Of a stretch of 64,000 nt of DNA, positions 1 to 20,845 are shown piece after piece. The position numbers were made by a program, and so were the translations under genes. This DNA comes from Branchiostoma floridae (lineage: Eukaryota > Chordata > Leptocardii > Amphioxiformes > Branchiostomatidae). The DNA is taken from assembly GCF_000003815.2 (NCBI RefSeq), contig NC_049992.1:21245741-21309740 (forward strand), written 5' to 3'. The notes beneath the pieces were generated by a model that saw only the letters and a list, made by a program, of their open reading frames with translations, did no database searches and had not been told where the DNA came from. Numbering within the stretch: the stretch's first letter is position 1; each line of letters begins with the position of its first letter.

Positions 1-23
1 TAAGGCTGAACTAAATTTTGTAA

Positions 24-63
24 GGTTATTCCGGGTTATTCCGGGTTATTCCGGGTTATTCCG
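24..63. repeat. 10-bp tandem repeat, four units
   Basis: The unit GGTTATTCCG is repeated four times without a mismatch. No gene is visible around it; the first 880 bases of the window hold only small repeats. Confidence 0.9.
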
Positions 64-250
64 CTAAATACCCGGACCCGTCAACGCTATCGCAAAATGA
101 ACCGTGCGATTTAACGACAACTCCTCAAATGTTACATGACCAGTGTTTTACTGCAAATCAAGAAACATTTTCCTTTCCTAGACTTTGCTAATGAGCGCTG
201 CAATGTTTTCTGTACGAGTAGAGGTCATGGATAAACAGTATTCTTACAAC

Positions 251-366
251 GTTTATTTGAAGGGCTAAGAAGGGCTGAGAATTGTCGTAAAAACGCACGG
301 TACATTGCGTTTATTTGAAGGGCTGAGAAGGGCTGAGAATTGTCGTAAAAACGCACGGTACATTTT
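251..366. repeat. 58-bp direct duplication
   Basis: A block starting GTTTATTTGAAGGGCT and running through GTCGTAAAAACGCACGGTAC occurs at 251 and again at 309, nearly identical. Inside each block AGGGCTGAGA/AGGGCTAAGA is itself doubled. It looks like a recent local tandem duplication in intergenic DNA. Confidence 0.85.
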
Positions 367-415
367 GCGACCATAGCAGACCCATCCAAGGACGAACCAT
401 TAAACCGGGCACAAA

Positions 416-439
416 GCCGGGCGCCTTCGGCGCCCCGGC
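416..439. other. GC-rich hairpin with TTC-type loop
   Basis: GCCGGGCGCC pairs with GGCGCCCCGGC across a short TTC loop. This is a very stable stem in otherwise AT-rich intergenic DNA, and its role is unknown. It lies beyond the likely 3' end of the minus-strand G-beta gene. Confidence 0.5.
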
Positions 440-898
440 AAAAACATGTAGAAACCATCATCTTGCTGCAGCAACAATTTGGTCAGCTATATGCCCGGCA
501 TATTGGACATCTCGGTACTGTGCGCAGATTGGCCAGTGTCCAGATTAGAAGATCAGAATATTTACAGGCGGATCAGTACTGAATCTGGCCACTCAAAAAA
601 AGCAGAGGAGTTTCTACCACACGGATTCACCTCTGCTGTAGGAGTATGGTCATGCTGTGCTTCCGATCTTCTTTTCAAGTAAAAATGAAAAGATGTGACT
701 TTGAGGACTTACAATGAAATTGGTGTCATACTATCAAGTTAAGACATCTATGTATTCCCACACATGGATATTTACTGCTCTTCCCACATCTGTACAGTAC
801 CATTTTTCTGCCATCTTTACATCAGCTCTCACCCTCATCCTAAGACTGACTGAAGACATCTAAATTGAGGAACAGCTTCATTCAAAGACGACCTGGCT

Positions 899-904
899 TT
901 TATT
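899..904 (-). terminator. Polyadenylation signal, G-beta gene
   Basis: TTTATT on the plus strand reads AATAAA on the minus strand, about 1.5 kb downstream of the G-beta stop codon. It is a plausible end of the 3' UTR, with cleavage expected near 870-890. No transcript evidence is available. Confidence 0.4.
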
Positions 905-2297
905 GAACATGTCAAATTACACAATACAAATACCCTCCAGTTATACATCATCTCACAATCCAGTCCTCCAGTAAAATTGGCTTTTCATAAATAAGGTCAT
1001 TTCTTGAAAACACTGATGAAAAAAATCATCACTGATTACAGACATATTTTCCATGCTTTGTATTTTCTTTTTTTAAATACACGTTATTAATGATAATAAG
1101 GAGTCAAAGGTGAACATAAGAGGAATGGTGCATACATCTTCAAAACGCAAAGATGTTCGTTAAACAGGACTTTCCACAGGCACATATACAAAATATCCTA
1201 CATGCGACATATACAATAGATCTGCAAGAATCCATATTCTTTTACGACTCTACTTAAGCCGGTAGTATACATCCATTAGGAATTAGAGTAGTAATTGTAA
1301 TCACAGAAAAGGGAGATTTTTCATGCTATCTACTGCTATTAGGTGCACAAATCGAATCCTCAGGAATGAATAAACCACTACAAGTCAAAGACACTCTAGA
1401 CAGTATATACCAAATTCTTGAGATTGGTGTGGAAATTGGTGTTTTCCTTGCTGATTAATTATCTTTTTCTGCCTTTCATACACAGAGCAGTGTCTACTGG
1501 AATGGCAGTTCATGGTACAAGCAAAGTAAAAAGGACATTTTTTTATCAGCTTGAGTGGAAAAAACTTATTCTGTACACCAGACACATGCACGGACTGTAG
1601 CATTGCCACAGACACGAGTTGTAGCTTACTCACACTGGCTTGGGAAACCATGGGTTCACACACAATTGTGGAGAGAAGTTACACAATAAATAGTTCAAGT
1701 TCCTCCCTCTGATGCAGTGCATTTGTTAAGTGCAAAATCTTCACAGTAACAAGGACAACAGTTCTGTCCTCCATCTAAATCCATTAGAGCTCAGTAAAAG
1801 CTATACCTATAGTAATTAAATCAGGGCACAGGAACTAACGTTAATGGATTTTTCTCTTGGCATGGCAATGCATTACTTTACACCTTTGTACTGGATACAA
1901 TTGTCTCCATCATATTGGCATCAGATGCACATTTTGATGCAATTCAGCTAAATACAAATTTTCTCCTGCCATTTCTATTACACATTCCAAATGGGTACAT
2001 CCTGCAGTTCTGGAAAAAGCTTCTTACAACCTAGCCTTGGTCCCAAACGAAATCAAAGTCCTTACATGTTGGAACACACATCTGACATTCAGGGGGAAGG
2101 GGAGAGAGACACTTTTCGAGTCTTGCACACTTGCGCGCTACATACATGCTAACGACAACAGATAAGGACACGTCCCTCTCTACTATGCTACGGTCTCAAG
2201 GACTTGTTTGGCTGGCATTCCACCAAGAAAATTGTGATTTGGGCAACTCTAGAGGCTCTCAACAGATTCTTGGCGAATATGAAATCTCAAGGCAGGG

Positions 2298-2397
2298 NNN
2301 NNNNNNNNNNNNNNNNNNNNNNNNNNNNNNNNNNNNNNNNNNNNNNNNNNNNNNNNNNNNNNNNNNNNNNNNNNNNNNNNNNNNNNNNNNNNNNNNN
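2298..2397. other. Assembly gap (100 N)
   Basis: A run of exactly 100 N, the usual placeholder for a gap of unknown size. It lies just 3' of the G-beta stop codon, so it affects the 3' UTR and not the coding sequence. Confidence 0.98.
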
Positions 2398-2426
2398 TTT
2401 GAAGAGGAGGGGTACGTGGTGACTCC

Positions 2427-12589
<10,163 letters not shown>

Positions 12590-12896
12590 GGACACTGGAC
12601 CAAAACCCACAAAATATGCAAAAGTTCTGGCTCCTGAAACAAAGCAAGAAATGCTTAGGTTACGCAAGCTAACATAATGGTCTTGAGGATGAACTAGTGG
12701 CAGAAGATAGAAAGTAACAGTAGAAGAACCACATTGGCAGTTTGGCACAGTACCCAACCCTAGCAGAAGGAGAAGATTAGGATAAAGCACAACAGAAAAG
12801 GTTTATGTTTTTGGTAGCGTTCGTAGGGAATACACGTTCATTCAGTCGTTTGCTATTGGGGTAGGTACTCTTTAATAAAACTTGAATAGTCTTAGG

Positions 12897-13085
12897 CCCC
12901 ATTCATGATGCCAAAAATGAAACAGTTCTATCAATTAGGCAAGCTGAAATGGATTAGTTTTGGCATCATGAACGCTCCAAAACGGATCTGAAACGTTTTT
13001 TTCGGAACCTCTTCGGGAGGTGGTTCTGGAACAGTTTCTAGGTTATCCGGAATTGTGAATTTTCATCATGAACGCAAAAGCACTT
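12897..13085. repeat. Short inverted-repeat element (CATTCATGATG family)
   Basis: The left part GGCCCCATTCATGATGCC recurs in inverted form as GGCATCATGAACGC and TTTTCATCATGAACGC. The same left end occurs at 25024. No coding capacity. It lies upstream of the first coding exon of the G-beta gene. Confidence 0.5.
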
Positions 13086-13099
13086 GTGGGTCCTTTGTG

Positions 13100-15470
13100 G
13101 TGGGCCAGTGAAACGTGACACCCAACCATACTTTGCAAGGATCATGTGTGAACTGCTTTCTTCTCAGTCCACTGGCCCACATACAAAATGTTACAAAAAA
13201 TAGTAGAAAATGGTATTCTTCAAGCAGAGGTTGAGTCGTGGGAATAAAGTAGTCATAGTAGTCAGGAAATTTACCTCTACTACAGAATGGAATGGAACAA
13301 GCCTTTTAAATCTAATCATTTTGATTTATAACTAAGTGCTAAGTTTGCAATGGGAGTTAGGAGTTTCTGCCAGTGTGCCGCGGGTGTTTCTTGTCTGCCA
13401 GTTGGAGCAAACACCCTCCCCATAAAATCGGTTGTGGCTCAGTGAAACTTGCGTGTTAAAAACCTGCGCGTTAAAATATGCAAATTGGCTGATTCCCTCG
13501 GGATTTGAAAACTTTTTTGCTGTTTTAACCTTAAAAGCTTGAAGATGATAACACAAAATAAAATCAAGTATCATATTGTTGCATTCTAGAGTACAATATC
13601 CCTTTCTGTAAATATTCCAGGAGTTTTAACGTGATTTCTAAATGTTAAGTTTTAACGCGGAACAAAGTTGACATTTACATGTGAAACAATCTGCTTGAGA
13701 AAAGATGACATGAAGCTTGTAGAATGGAGAAAAGCCTCAATTCAAGCAGTTATATTTTACAATACAAAGCCTCACATTAGTAATTTTTCCAATTGTGTCA
13801 AATTTTGATCTTCTGGATATGCAAATTAACCTATTCCCAAGGGACCCAAAAATTAGGGGCTTTTCAAACCAAAAATTCAGGTAACAGATGGAAAATCATA
13901 TAAAGGGATCGCATTTTTCTGACTAAGAATTTATCAATGCACAACTTAATTTTTTAATGCGCAGCCTTTTAACGCGCGCACAGATTTTGAACGCGCAGAA
14001 AACCCGTTCCCATCTTACTTGGTGAAAAAATTAGTGGGTACTGAAATCATGTGCAACTTATTGCCCATGATTAACATTTTCTCCATAGTGGCCACATTTC
14101 TCCAGTCCCTTGAGTGTCGGCTATAGACAAATTTGTATATGATTTTGTTCCTCTTCTGGTGTGGGTTTGAAAGTCTCGATGCCGCTAAAAAGACGAAATT
14201 TGCAGAGAAAAACAAGTAAAAAAGTAAGATGTGGACATTCATTGCTTCACCAGAAGCATGGGTGAGCAGTAAAAAAGAAACACCTTTTATGTCTGCACAA
14301 AATATGTAATTAAGCCATGAAAATATTTCAAATCTGTTCCCATTACTCAACCAAGTTATTTTGACCAATGAAATGTTGAAAGGTTTGAATGTAGAGTACA
14401 GCAACAGCATACATGGCATTTTGACCTACTTTACAGTGGACACTACCAATGACATGACCTCGTGGACGCCTTGTTCGTTTTTCTCTCGACACTAAATACG
14501 CAGATTTTACCAGGATTTCCCGGCAGTTATCATGAAAAGTAGATTTCACTACACCCTTGATACATCGTCTTTAGCAACATTTTGGTCACCAGAAAACAAG
14601 CTGATTTTACCGGGATTTCCTGGGAGATATCATCAAAAGTCAATGTCACTACAGCTACACCCTTCAAAATGCCGCCATCCTCTTCGGCAATATTTTGGTC
14701 ACATGCGGATACGGAAGTGGTCGCCTTTTGTCTATGGGGGAAAATTTTGGGACCATCAAAAAGCGGTTGTCTTGAGATGATGTTCATCTAGTGCAATTGG
14801 TCATAAGACCAAATTTGACTGTACAAAAAAAATAAACTTTAATTTAAAGATATTAACTAGCCCGTAAGACAGGATAAGTGGGGGTGGGCTTCATGTTTTA
14901 TTTACGTGCCGGGGTGCGACCCCACACCTGCATGTAATGTAGAATTGGTATCCTCATGAATTTCAGTTTTACCTTGTAATTGTATCTCTAGTACTTTAGA
15001 AGGCCACAGGAAAGACTTACTACCTTTCTAAATTCTTTTCTGACAATTTTTTTCTTCTCCCCTTCGGAAAGATCCTGCATGCCTTTCTAGTTATAGAATA
15101 AACTTGTTAGGATTTTTTATTTCTTTATTTAAAAAAAAAAATTATTTTCACTTATTTTTTATTGCTGTTGATGTGACACAAAGATAAAACAGTATGTAGA
15201 ATAGCATAGTAATTATTATACATTCTTGATAATTTATGAGGCAACTTTGTAATTTTCTGGATAAAATAGTAAAAGTCTATGTATGTAGATTTTTTGAAAG
15301 CTAGTGAATTATAGGTGTTGCAACTTCAGATGTGCAACCTAACTTTTGCCCCAGGTTGTACTGTGCAACCTGGCTCAAAGTATTTCGCACACTGGATGTT
15401 ACAAATTGGTACCACTTGTTGAACTATGGCTATGGGACCGGTGAGGTGAGGTGTTGAACATCTTCCCCTC
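13100..15470. other. Intronic DNA without recognised gene
   Basis: This part of the 5' intron of the G-beta gene has no supported exon. It contains degenerate blocks with ACGCGC/GCGCGTTAAAA motifs (13440-13990). It also has two head-to-tail copies, about 100 bp apart, of a module reading GATTTTACC(A/G)GGATTTCC (14502-14705). That module recurs inverted at 16790-16840 and again at 30700. Confidence 0.5.
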
Positions 15471-15474
15471 AAGA

Positions 15475-15918
15475 AAGGGGTGGGTACCAGTACAGAAACT
15501 TCAGGTCCAGGTCTGGTTCAGGACCAGAGGATCAGGTCCAGGTCCGGACCTGAACCTGGACCCGATTCAGTATGTGAAAACTTGTGAATAGACAAAACTA
15601 AAAACAATGGTTCATTTCGCTACAAAGAAATCTGTTTTGTGGAGTATTCGACTACCACTGGCCTTTTAAACCCTAAAAGGCTACTAGTAACTGCCCCTCT
15701 ACGATTGGCTGTAAACCTTGGAATAAACAACTATAGACCTTACCATTTACGCTACTTTGCTCTTGTTATTTTCTTCGACCGGTAAGCCCAAAAACGTGTG
15801 AATGCCTGATCATATATCCGGTCCGGTCAACCGAATTTTGTCAGGTCCGGTTTTTTCGAACCGGTCCAATAAGAAAAAACGGTTTTGTACCAGTACACTG
15901 TACCGGTACCCACCCCTA
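15475..15918. mobile_element. Non-autonomous hAT-like element with 8-bp target duplication (444 bp)
   Basis: The ends AAGGGGTGGGTACC and GGTACCCACCCCTA are inverted repeats flanked by identical CCTCAAGA (15467-15474 and 15919-15926). The interior is closely related to the copy at 40222-40663 along its whole length: TCAGGTCCAGGTC blocks near the left end and GGTCCGGTTTTTTCGAACCG near the right end. No coding capacity. Confidence 0.9.
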
Positions 15919-16688
15919 CCTCAAGATAATAACACTGTCTGGCAATAGTAGCACTTATGAAGTACAAGTGGCAACAAAAATCATTTCAATTACAATCCTT
16001 CATCATAGCCTATCATATCCACATTCACCAGTACATACTACATAGATCAGTGCAGGTTAGCCACAGGTAGATACCAGAAACATCCACATGGCAGGTGATA
16101 TTGGACCATGAATGGGTATGCCCTTGTGAAGTACATACTGCATCTGATCAGCGTTTCCGCCAGAGGGCCGTCCACCTGTCCAATGACGGCCTCATTTCAT
16201 TTTGGGTGCCTTGGACGCAAATAGAATAGACATACTAAAAAACATTGCACCCCACATCTTTGCCAAGATCTGTATGAAGTCGAGAAATGTAAACTTGAGT
16301 TTTGTGTTTTTGTTTATATTGAAGCTACAGGCTTGGGGATGCCGTCCCAATCTGAAAACCACACAGTTTGTTTTGCTATTGTTATGATTGTTGATGATGT
16401 GTGTCGGCACCCTTTTCACATACAATAATTCATTGAAACTCATTAAAAACCTGTTTTTTAAGGTCTCAGTTCAGCGAATTTACCTGGCCCTGCCGCTATG
16501 ACCCAGACATTTTGAAAACCTGGCGGTACTCATAAAATATTGGTCGACCTCGGTATAAGAGTGTATTAATACTACATGTTATAGGTAGAAAATAAAACAT
16601 CACACTAACTTTTTCAAAGGATGTTTATGACAGTCTCGGTTTTCATAGAAAACCAAAACACGCTAATCAGAAGCTACAGGCCGGCCAG

Positions 16689-17565
16689 TAGTGGTGCGTA
16701 CCGAAGCTCTCATTCCGGTTCAGGTGCGGACTCGAGTCATAAAAAATGTTGCCCAAGATGACTGCATCATTTTCAAAGGTGTAGCAACATTGATTTTTAA
16801 TGATAACTGTCGGGAAATCACGGTAAAATACGGTCTTTGCGGCTTGTGTTTTGACGGCCCAAAATTTCAAAATGGCACTTGCGAGGTCAATACGGGTCAG
16901 TAGGATAGCCTACTTAAATGCGGGTAGAAGTGATGCGTGCGGTTTTAATATACTCTACATCTAACCTTACAAATTAATCCTAAGTTTATTACAGAAGTAA
17001 GGGAAACAAATACAAAATAAATATATGACTTCATAACATTTTTTAAAATAAAAGGTGTCCATGTTTCTTTTTAACAAACTGCTCTCCCATGCTTTCAGTG
17101 AAGTAGCCCGACTTTACCTTCAAAACGTCAACAAGCGCGAGTGATTTGTTTTAACTTGTTTTTCTCGGGAAATTTCTCAATTTTCAGAAGCTATAGGACT
17201 TTAAGACCCATACCAGGAAATAAACAAAACCACAGACGTTATTTTCATGGGTAATATTACCAAAGTGAACCAGTCATTTTTGCCGCGTTGCCGGATTTTG
17301 AAGAAGGTTCCCGTGGCGCGAACATGTGCTAATGGCCCGATTTTGGTGATAGGACAATCTATTTTCGAAAACAGTTATTTTTGGGCCCGTTGGCTGCGGT
17401 TGATAAAGTAACATAGGTATCTAGCATTGTTTTAGATAATATTAGTATACAACAAGAAAGACATGTAAAAAAAAAGGTTTTCGACATTCCGGTTTTAACC
17501 AACCGGACTTGATCCAAAACTATAGCAAGTCCAATTCCGATTCGGTGTACCGGTACGCACCACTA
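16689..17565. mobile_element. hAT-like element, longer relative (877 bp)
   Basis: The inverted ends are TAGTGGTGCGTACC and GGTACGCACCACTA. The flanks CCGGCCAG (16681-16688) and CCAGCCAG (17566-17573) differ at one base, as in an older 8-bp target duplication. The interior differs from the 440-bp copies and includes a GTCGGGAAATCACGGTAAAAT module also seen at 14.5 kb. No transposase recognised. Confidence 0.75.
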
Positions 17566-17749
17566 CCAGCCAGGTATCCCCGACCAATTTTTTCAAGTTC
17601 GCTATCGCTGACATGGCGGAAGAATAACTCGTTCACATAAGAGATGGTAGAGGTAACAACAAGCAAAATTTTGCTTCCTTGTGATATGAGTTTTGAGTCC
17701 GACAAATAATCTCCCCTACAAGGGCAGAAAGAATCTGTTTCTTAATACA

Positions 17750-17990
17750 ACTCTAACTGCATATGACCAAGTTTGAATGTAGAAACTGAAAAATGACTAT
17801 CAACTCTCCTCTACGTCGCTCATGCTATTTTCTTGGACTAAATAGCTTCAAAACACATGAATACCTGCTGCCGTAATGCGGGTATAATCTGTTCATTTTC
17901 TTATTGGTCCAACATCCTATCCAATGAATTTTTCAGGACCGTTTTTCTGGACCGCTTCAACAAGAAAAATGTATCGATACCCACCCCCTA
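17750..17990. repeat. Right-end fragment of the hAT-like family
   Basis: The sequence follows the right half of the 40222-40663 element (CTCCTCTACGTCGCTC..., ATTGGTCCAACATCC, TTTTCAGGACCG, ending GATACCCACCCCCTA) but the left terminus is missing. Confidence 0.6.
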
Positions 17991-18304
17991 ACAAGTGCTA
18001 TTTTTTTAAGGTCCAAGAACCATTTCTTGACAAATCAAAACCTCCTTACAGTTGTCATGTTTTTTCTTGTGACAGTTAAATTTAATTTCCGCGGTTTTCG
18101 CGACAGGTTCCCAGGTGGACGGCCTCTCAGCTGAGGTCTGGCAGAAACGCTGCACTGCGTGTTGTATGGCATACAAATAAAAACACTACAATAAGAATCT
18201 TCCGTACACTGTGGGCTGGCCCATGGACAGATCATTGAATATTATGGCACTTCAAAATAGACTCAAGCCAAGCTGATGGTGGTGAAAAAAATCAATTAAT
18301 AAAG

Positions 18305-18754
18305 CAGGGCTCGAACTTCATTTCTGACATTAGATGCACTGGTGAACCTAACCTAAAAAATTCTTCATATAAACTTTTAACTTATAAACTAGATAGACAT
18401 ACTACATAAAATGACAGTTCCAGCTGAAGAAAATATACAAAAACAGAAGGTTGTCAATGGAATATCATTGGAAAATTACAATAATAATGTAATTTCTGTT
18501 CTATCTATTATGTTTCTAAAGAAATATTAATTGCTGTTTTTTCTGGTATCAGCATCAAAATTTTACTTACAAAGTTTAAAACAGCCTAAAATTAAATGAC
18601 AGCAAATTATCATCTTTCTAACACTTAGATGTCAAGAATATGGTATATACTAGTACACTTTGATATCATTGCATACTTAAACCAGTGCACATGAAAAAAA
18701 ATTGGTGCACAGCTCTAATTTTGGGTGCACATGCACTCAGTATTTTGAGCCCTG
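18305..18754. mobile_element. CAGGGCTCGAA-family element
   Basis: It starts CAGGGCTCGAAC and ends TATTTTGAGCCCTG, an inverted pair, with GGTGCAC motifs inside. It is the same family as 46973-47331, with which it shares TTATCATCTTTCTAACACTT. CAGGG-type ends suggest hAT, but no target duplication could be read. No ORF. Confidence 0.65.
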
Positions 18755-20097
18755 TAAAGGCTCACTAAGTTTAAAAAGAATATCTAACACGTCCTGACTT
18801 AACATGAGCTATTAATATAATCTCTCCTAGATAAATGTCTGGAAGGATCTTGCTCCCGAAAACAATCAAACCAGCTTTAGTCATGTATTCTAAGCTGGTA
18901 ACATTTTTTGCCAGTACCTGTTCCTGGACTAAATATTCACCTTGAACCTCAGCCAGTAGGTACTCTCTCTGGTTAACGAGGCTATATAAATTGAAACAAA
19001 ACATGAAAGACACAATATTTTGTTATAAAATATAGCTTAATGCCACTTTTTGGTTATGCCCTGAAAAATTCCATGCGTTTCACACAAAAAAATCTTTTCA
19101 GCTCTCTGGCTGCAAAAAATAAGAAAAAAAGTGGGCGGATTACCAGCACTAGCAATGCATTTCAATTTTGTCCTGACTTGTTTTGGTAGTAAATTTGCAC
19201 ACATGGTTATCTAGGATGAACAAACCTGCCCAAGACATGGACTACAACTTCTCCCATCAAAGCTGCCTGCTGACAGTAGTTACATCAACACCATTCGGGA
19301 TTCCTCTTACGTCCCACATGTATTTGTCAAAAGACTTCCTTGCAAAAGTTCAAATGGATATGCATGCGTCTACAACTAAAATATAAATTCGTACCGACAG
19401 AACTGACACTTGACAGATTTAACGCAACCATAACTTATAACAGCATATCTAAAACATTTTAAAAACAGCATTTGAAGCAATTTTCCGATAAACATTGTAA
19501 CGTTTCCCGATTGTGACAAAGAAGCGGACGCAAAATTATGGAAACTCAGACTCCAACATCAGACGCCGCCATTTTGATTTGCAAACGTTCGCCAACACAT
19601 AATTTCTTACCTTCTTGTCTTGCCTATCCAATACAACACACAAAGTCGTATTTTACAACAACATGCGAGAAAATCATGCGAACAACATTCACCGAATCTA
19701 ACTGTGGTTGAAGGGAATAAGAAAGATCAGCTCCAATCTTACAGAAATCCGCTTGTTTTCGCCGGGAAATAGCAGAGGTAGTTTTGGCAAGATGGCAGCC
19801 ACCCTACATGCATTGATTTCTCATCATACTATATTCATAGTGCCTGTCATGTACCTCGCTGTCACAAATTAAGCCTACCCCTACATCCAAATGAATATCA
19901 TCGTCAAATGTGGCGTAGAAATGATATCTAGGACGGAAGATCTTAATGTTCCCTTCAAAAGATCAGTGGGTGCCCACCCTTACCTAAATACACAAACCAG
20001 TATCGCTTCGGAAACTTCAATGCTTCATCGTGCCGAAAAAGAGTCAGATTTCACAAAACACGTACCGGTCTTTATATTTTCTGATAAATTTACTTAC

Positions 20098-20270
20098 CTC
20101 ACTATGCACCGAAGATATTGAAATCTTCACTTAGGCTGAAATAATCCAAAATCTCTGGGAGAAAGTGTCGTAATTCGTGGGTTTGTTCTGATGTTCTGCA
20201 GGTCAGGCTGATTTTGGGTGCGGTGCCCCTGCGCTCACAGACCTGCAGCCCCGACAACACCGCACACACA
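20098..20270 (-). other. GNB1: Candidate non-coding first exon of the G-beta gene
   Basis: Reading the minus strand, GTGAG|GTAAGTA at 20098/20097 is an excellent splice donor just downstream of the NRF1-like site. A non-coding exon is required because the first coding exon has an acceptor 44 bases upstream of its ATG. The upper boundary is a guess; another candidate donor lies near 19612. Confidence 0.3.
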
Positions 20271-20274
20271 CGTC

Positions 20275-20286
20275 TGCGCACGCGCA
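20275..20286. promoter_or_regulatory. NRF1-like site
   Basis: TGCGCACGCGCA matches the NRF1 consensus YGCGCAYGCGCR. It lies between the two divergent genes and about 470 bases upstream of the PLOD start codon. Confidence 0.5.
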
Positions 20287-20748
20287 AATTACAACAGCTT
20301 TTATCCTAATCACCTGCAAAAATGGTCCAAATTCACCCAGTTTATCCCAAACATAACACAACTCTACAGTGTCAAGATTTTTACTTAAAAAAATTTTCTT
20401 TCTTTAGGAAGGCAGGACCAGACAGATGTTTTTCCTTAGATGTTGACCAATCAGGGCAAAAACACTGGCTACGTTTCTGGCTTTTACGATATTCATCATG
20501 GCTCTGATATTTAGAATAGAACATAAGAAAAATATTCATTAACAAATATAAAAACGACATTTAGACTTCCTAAGCATATTTTTGATATTAAAATACCAAG
20601 AAAAATGAAGTAAGCCAGGTATGCATACTTTTTACTTAAAATCCAAAGCCCAAAAAAGGATTATTGCAGGGGTGATGTACGTAAGCTGGAAGAGCCGCAC
20701 GTCCCTAACAGGCTATATGCAGACGACAAATCCTGAACGCTGGCAAAG

Positions 20749-20845
20749 ATGGCGGCAAGACGAGATTCGTCTATTCTAGCGGGACTGGCTTGTGCCGTAT
20801 TCATCCTTTTATGCTCAGTATCAGAAGTCAGTAGTAATCGGGAAG
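20749..20845 (+). CDS. PLOD3: PLOD exon 1: signal peptide
   Basis: ATG at 20749 is followed by basic residues AARRD and a hydrophobic stretch rich in Leu, Ala, Val, Phe and Ile ending near SEVSSNRE, a classic secretory signal. The exon ends GAAG|GTAAGC in phase 1. The start codon lies inside AAGATGGCGGC, a YY1-type motif often found over start codons. The next exon is 5.2 kb away. Confidence 0.85.

Larger units (their letters stand above)
880..2426 (-). other. Probable 3' UTR of the G-beta gene
   Basis: Between the canonical stop codon at 2427 and the AATAAA signal there is no supported ORF and no recognised mobile element. The stretch is AT-rich, as expected for a long 3' UTR. It includes a 100-base run of N at 2298-2397. 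The extent is inferred only from the poly(A) signal. Confidence 0.45.
19560..20748. promoter_or_regulatory. Candidate bidirectional promoter region of G-beta and PLOD
   Basis: The minus-strand G-beta gene and the plus-strand PLOD gene point away from this stretch. It has an NRF1-like site (20275), an AAAATGGCGGC motif on the minus strand (about 19565) and AAGATGGCGGC at 20747 on the plus strand. Good minus-strand splice donors occur at 20097 and near 19612. Promoter activity is inferred from these motifs and the gene layout. Confidence 0.45.
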
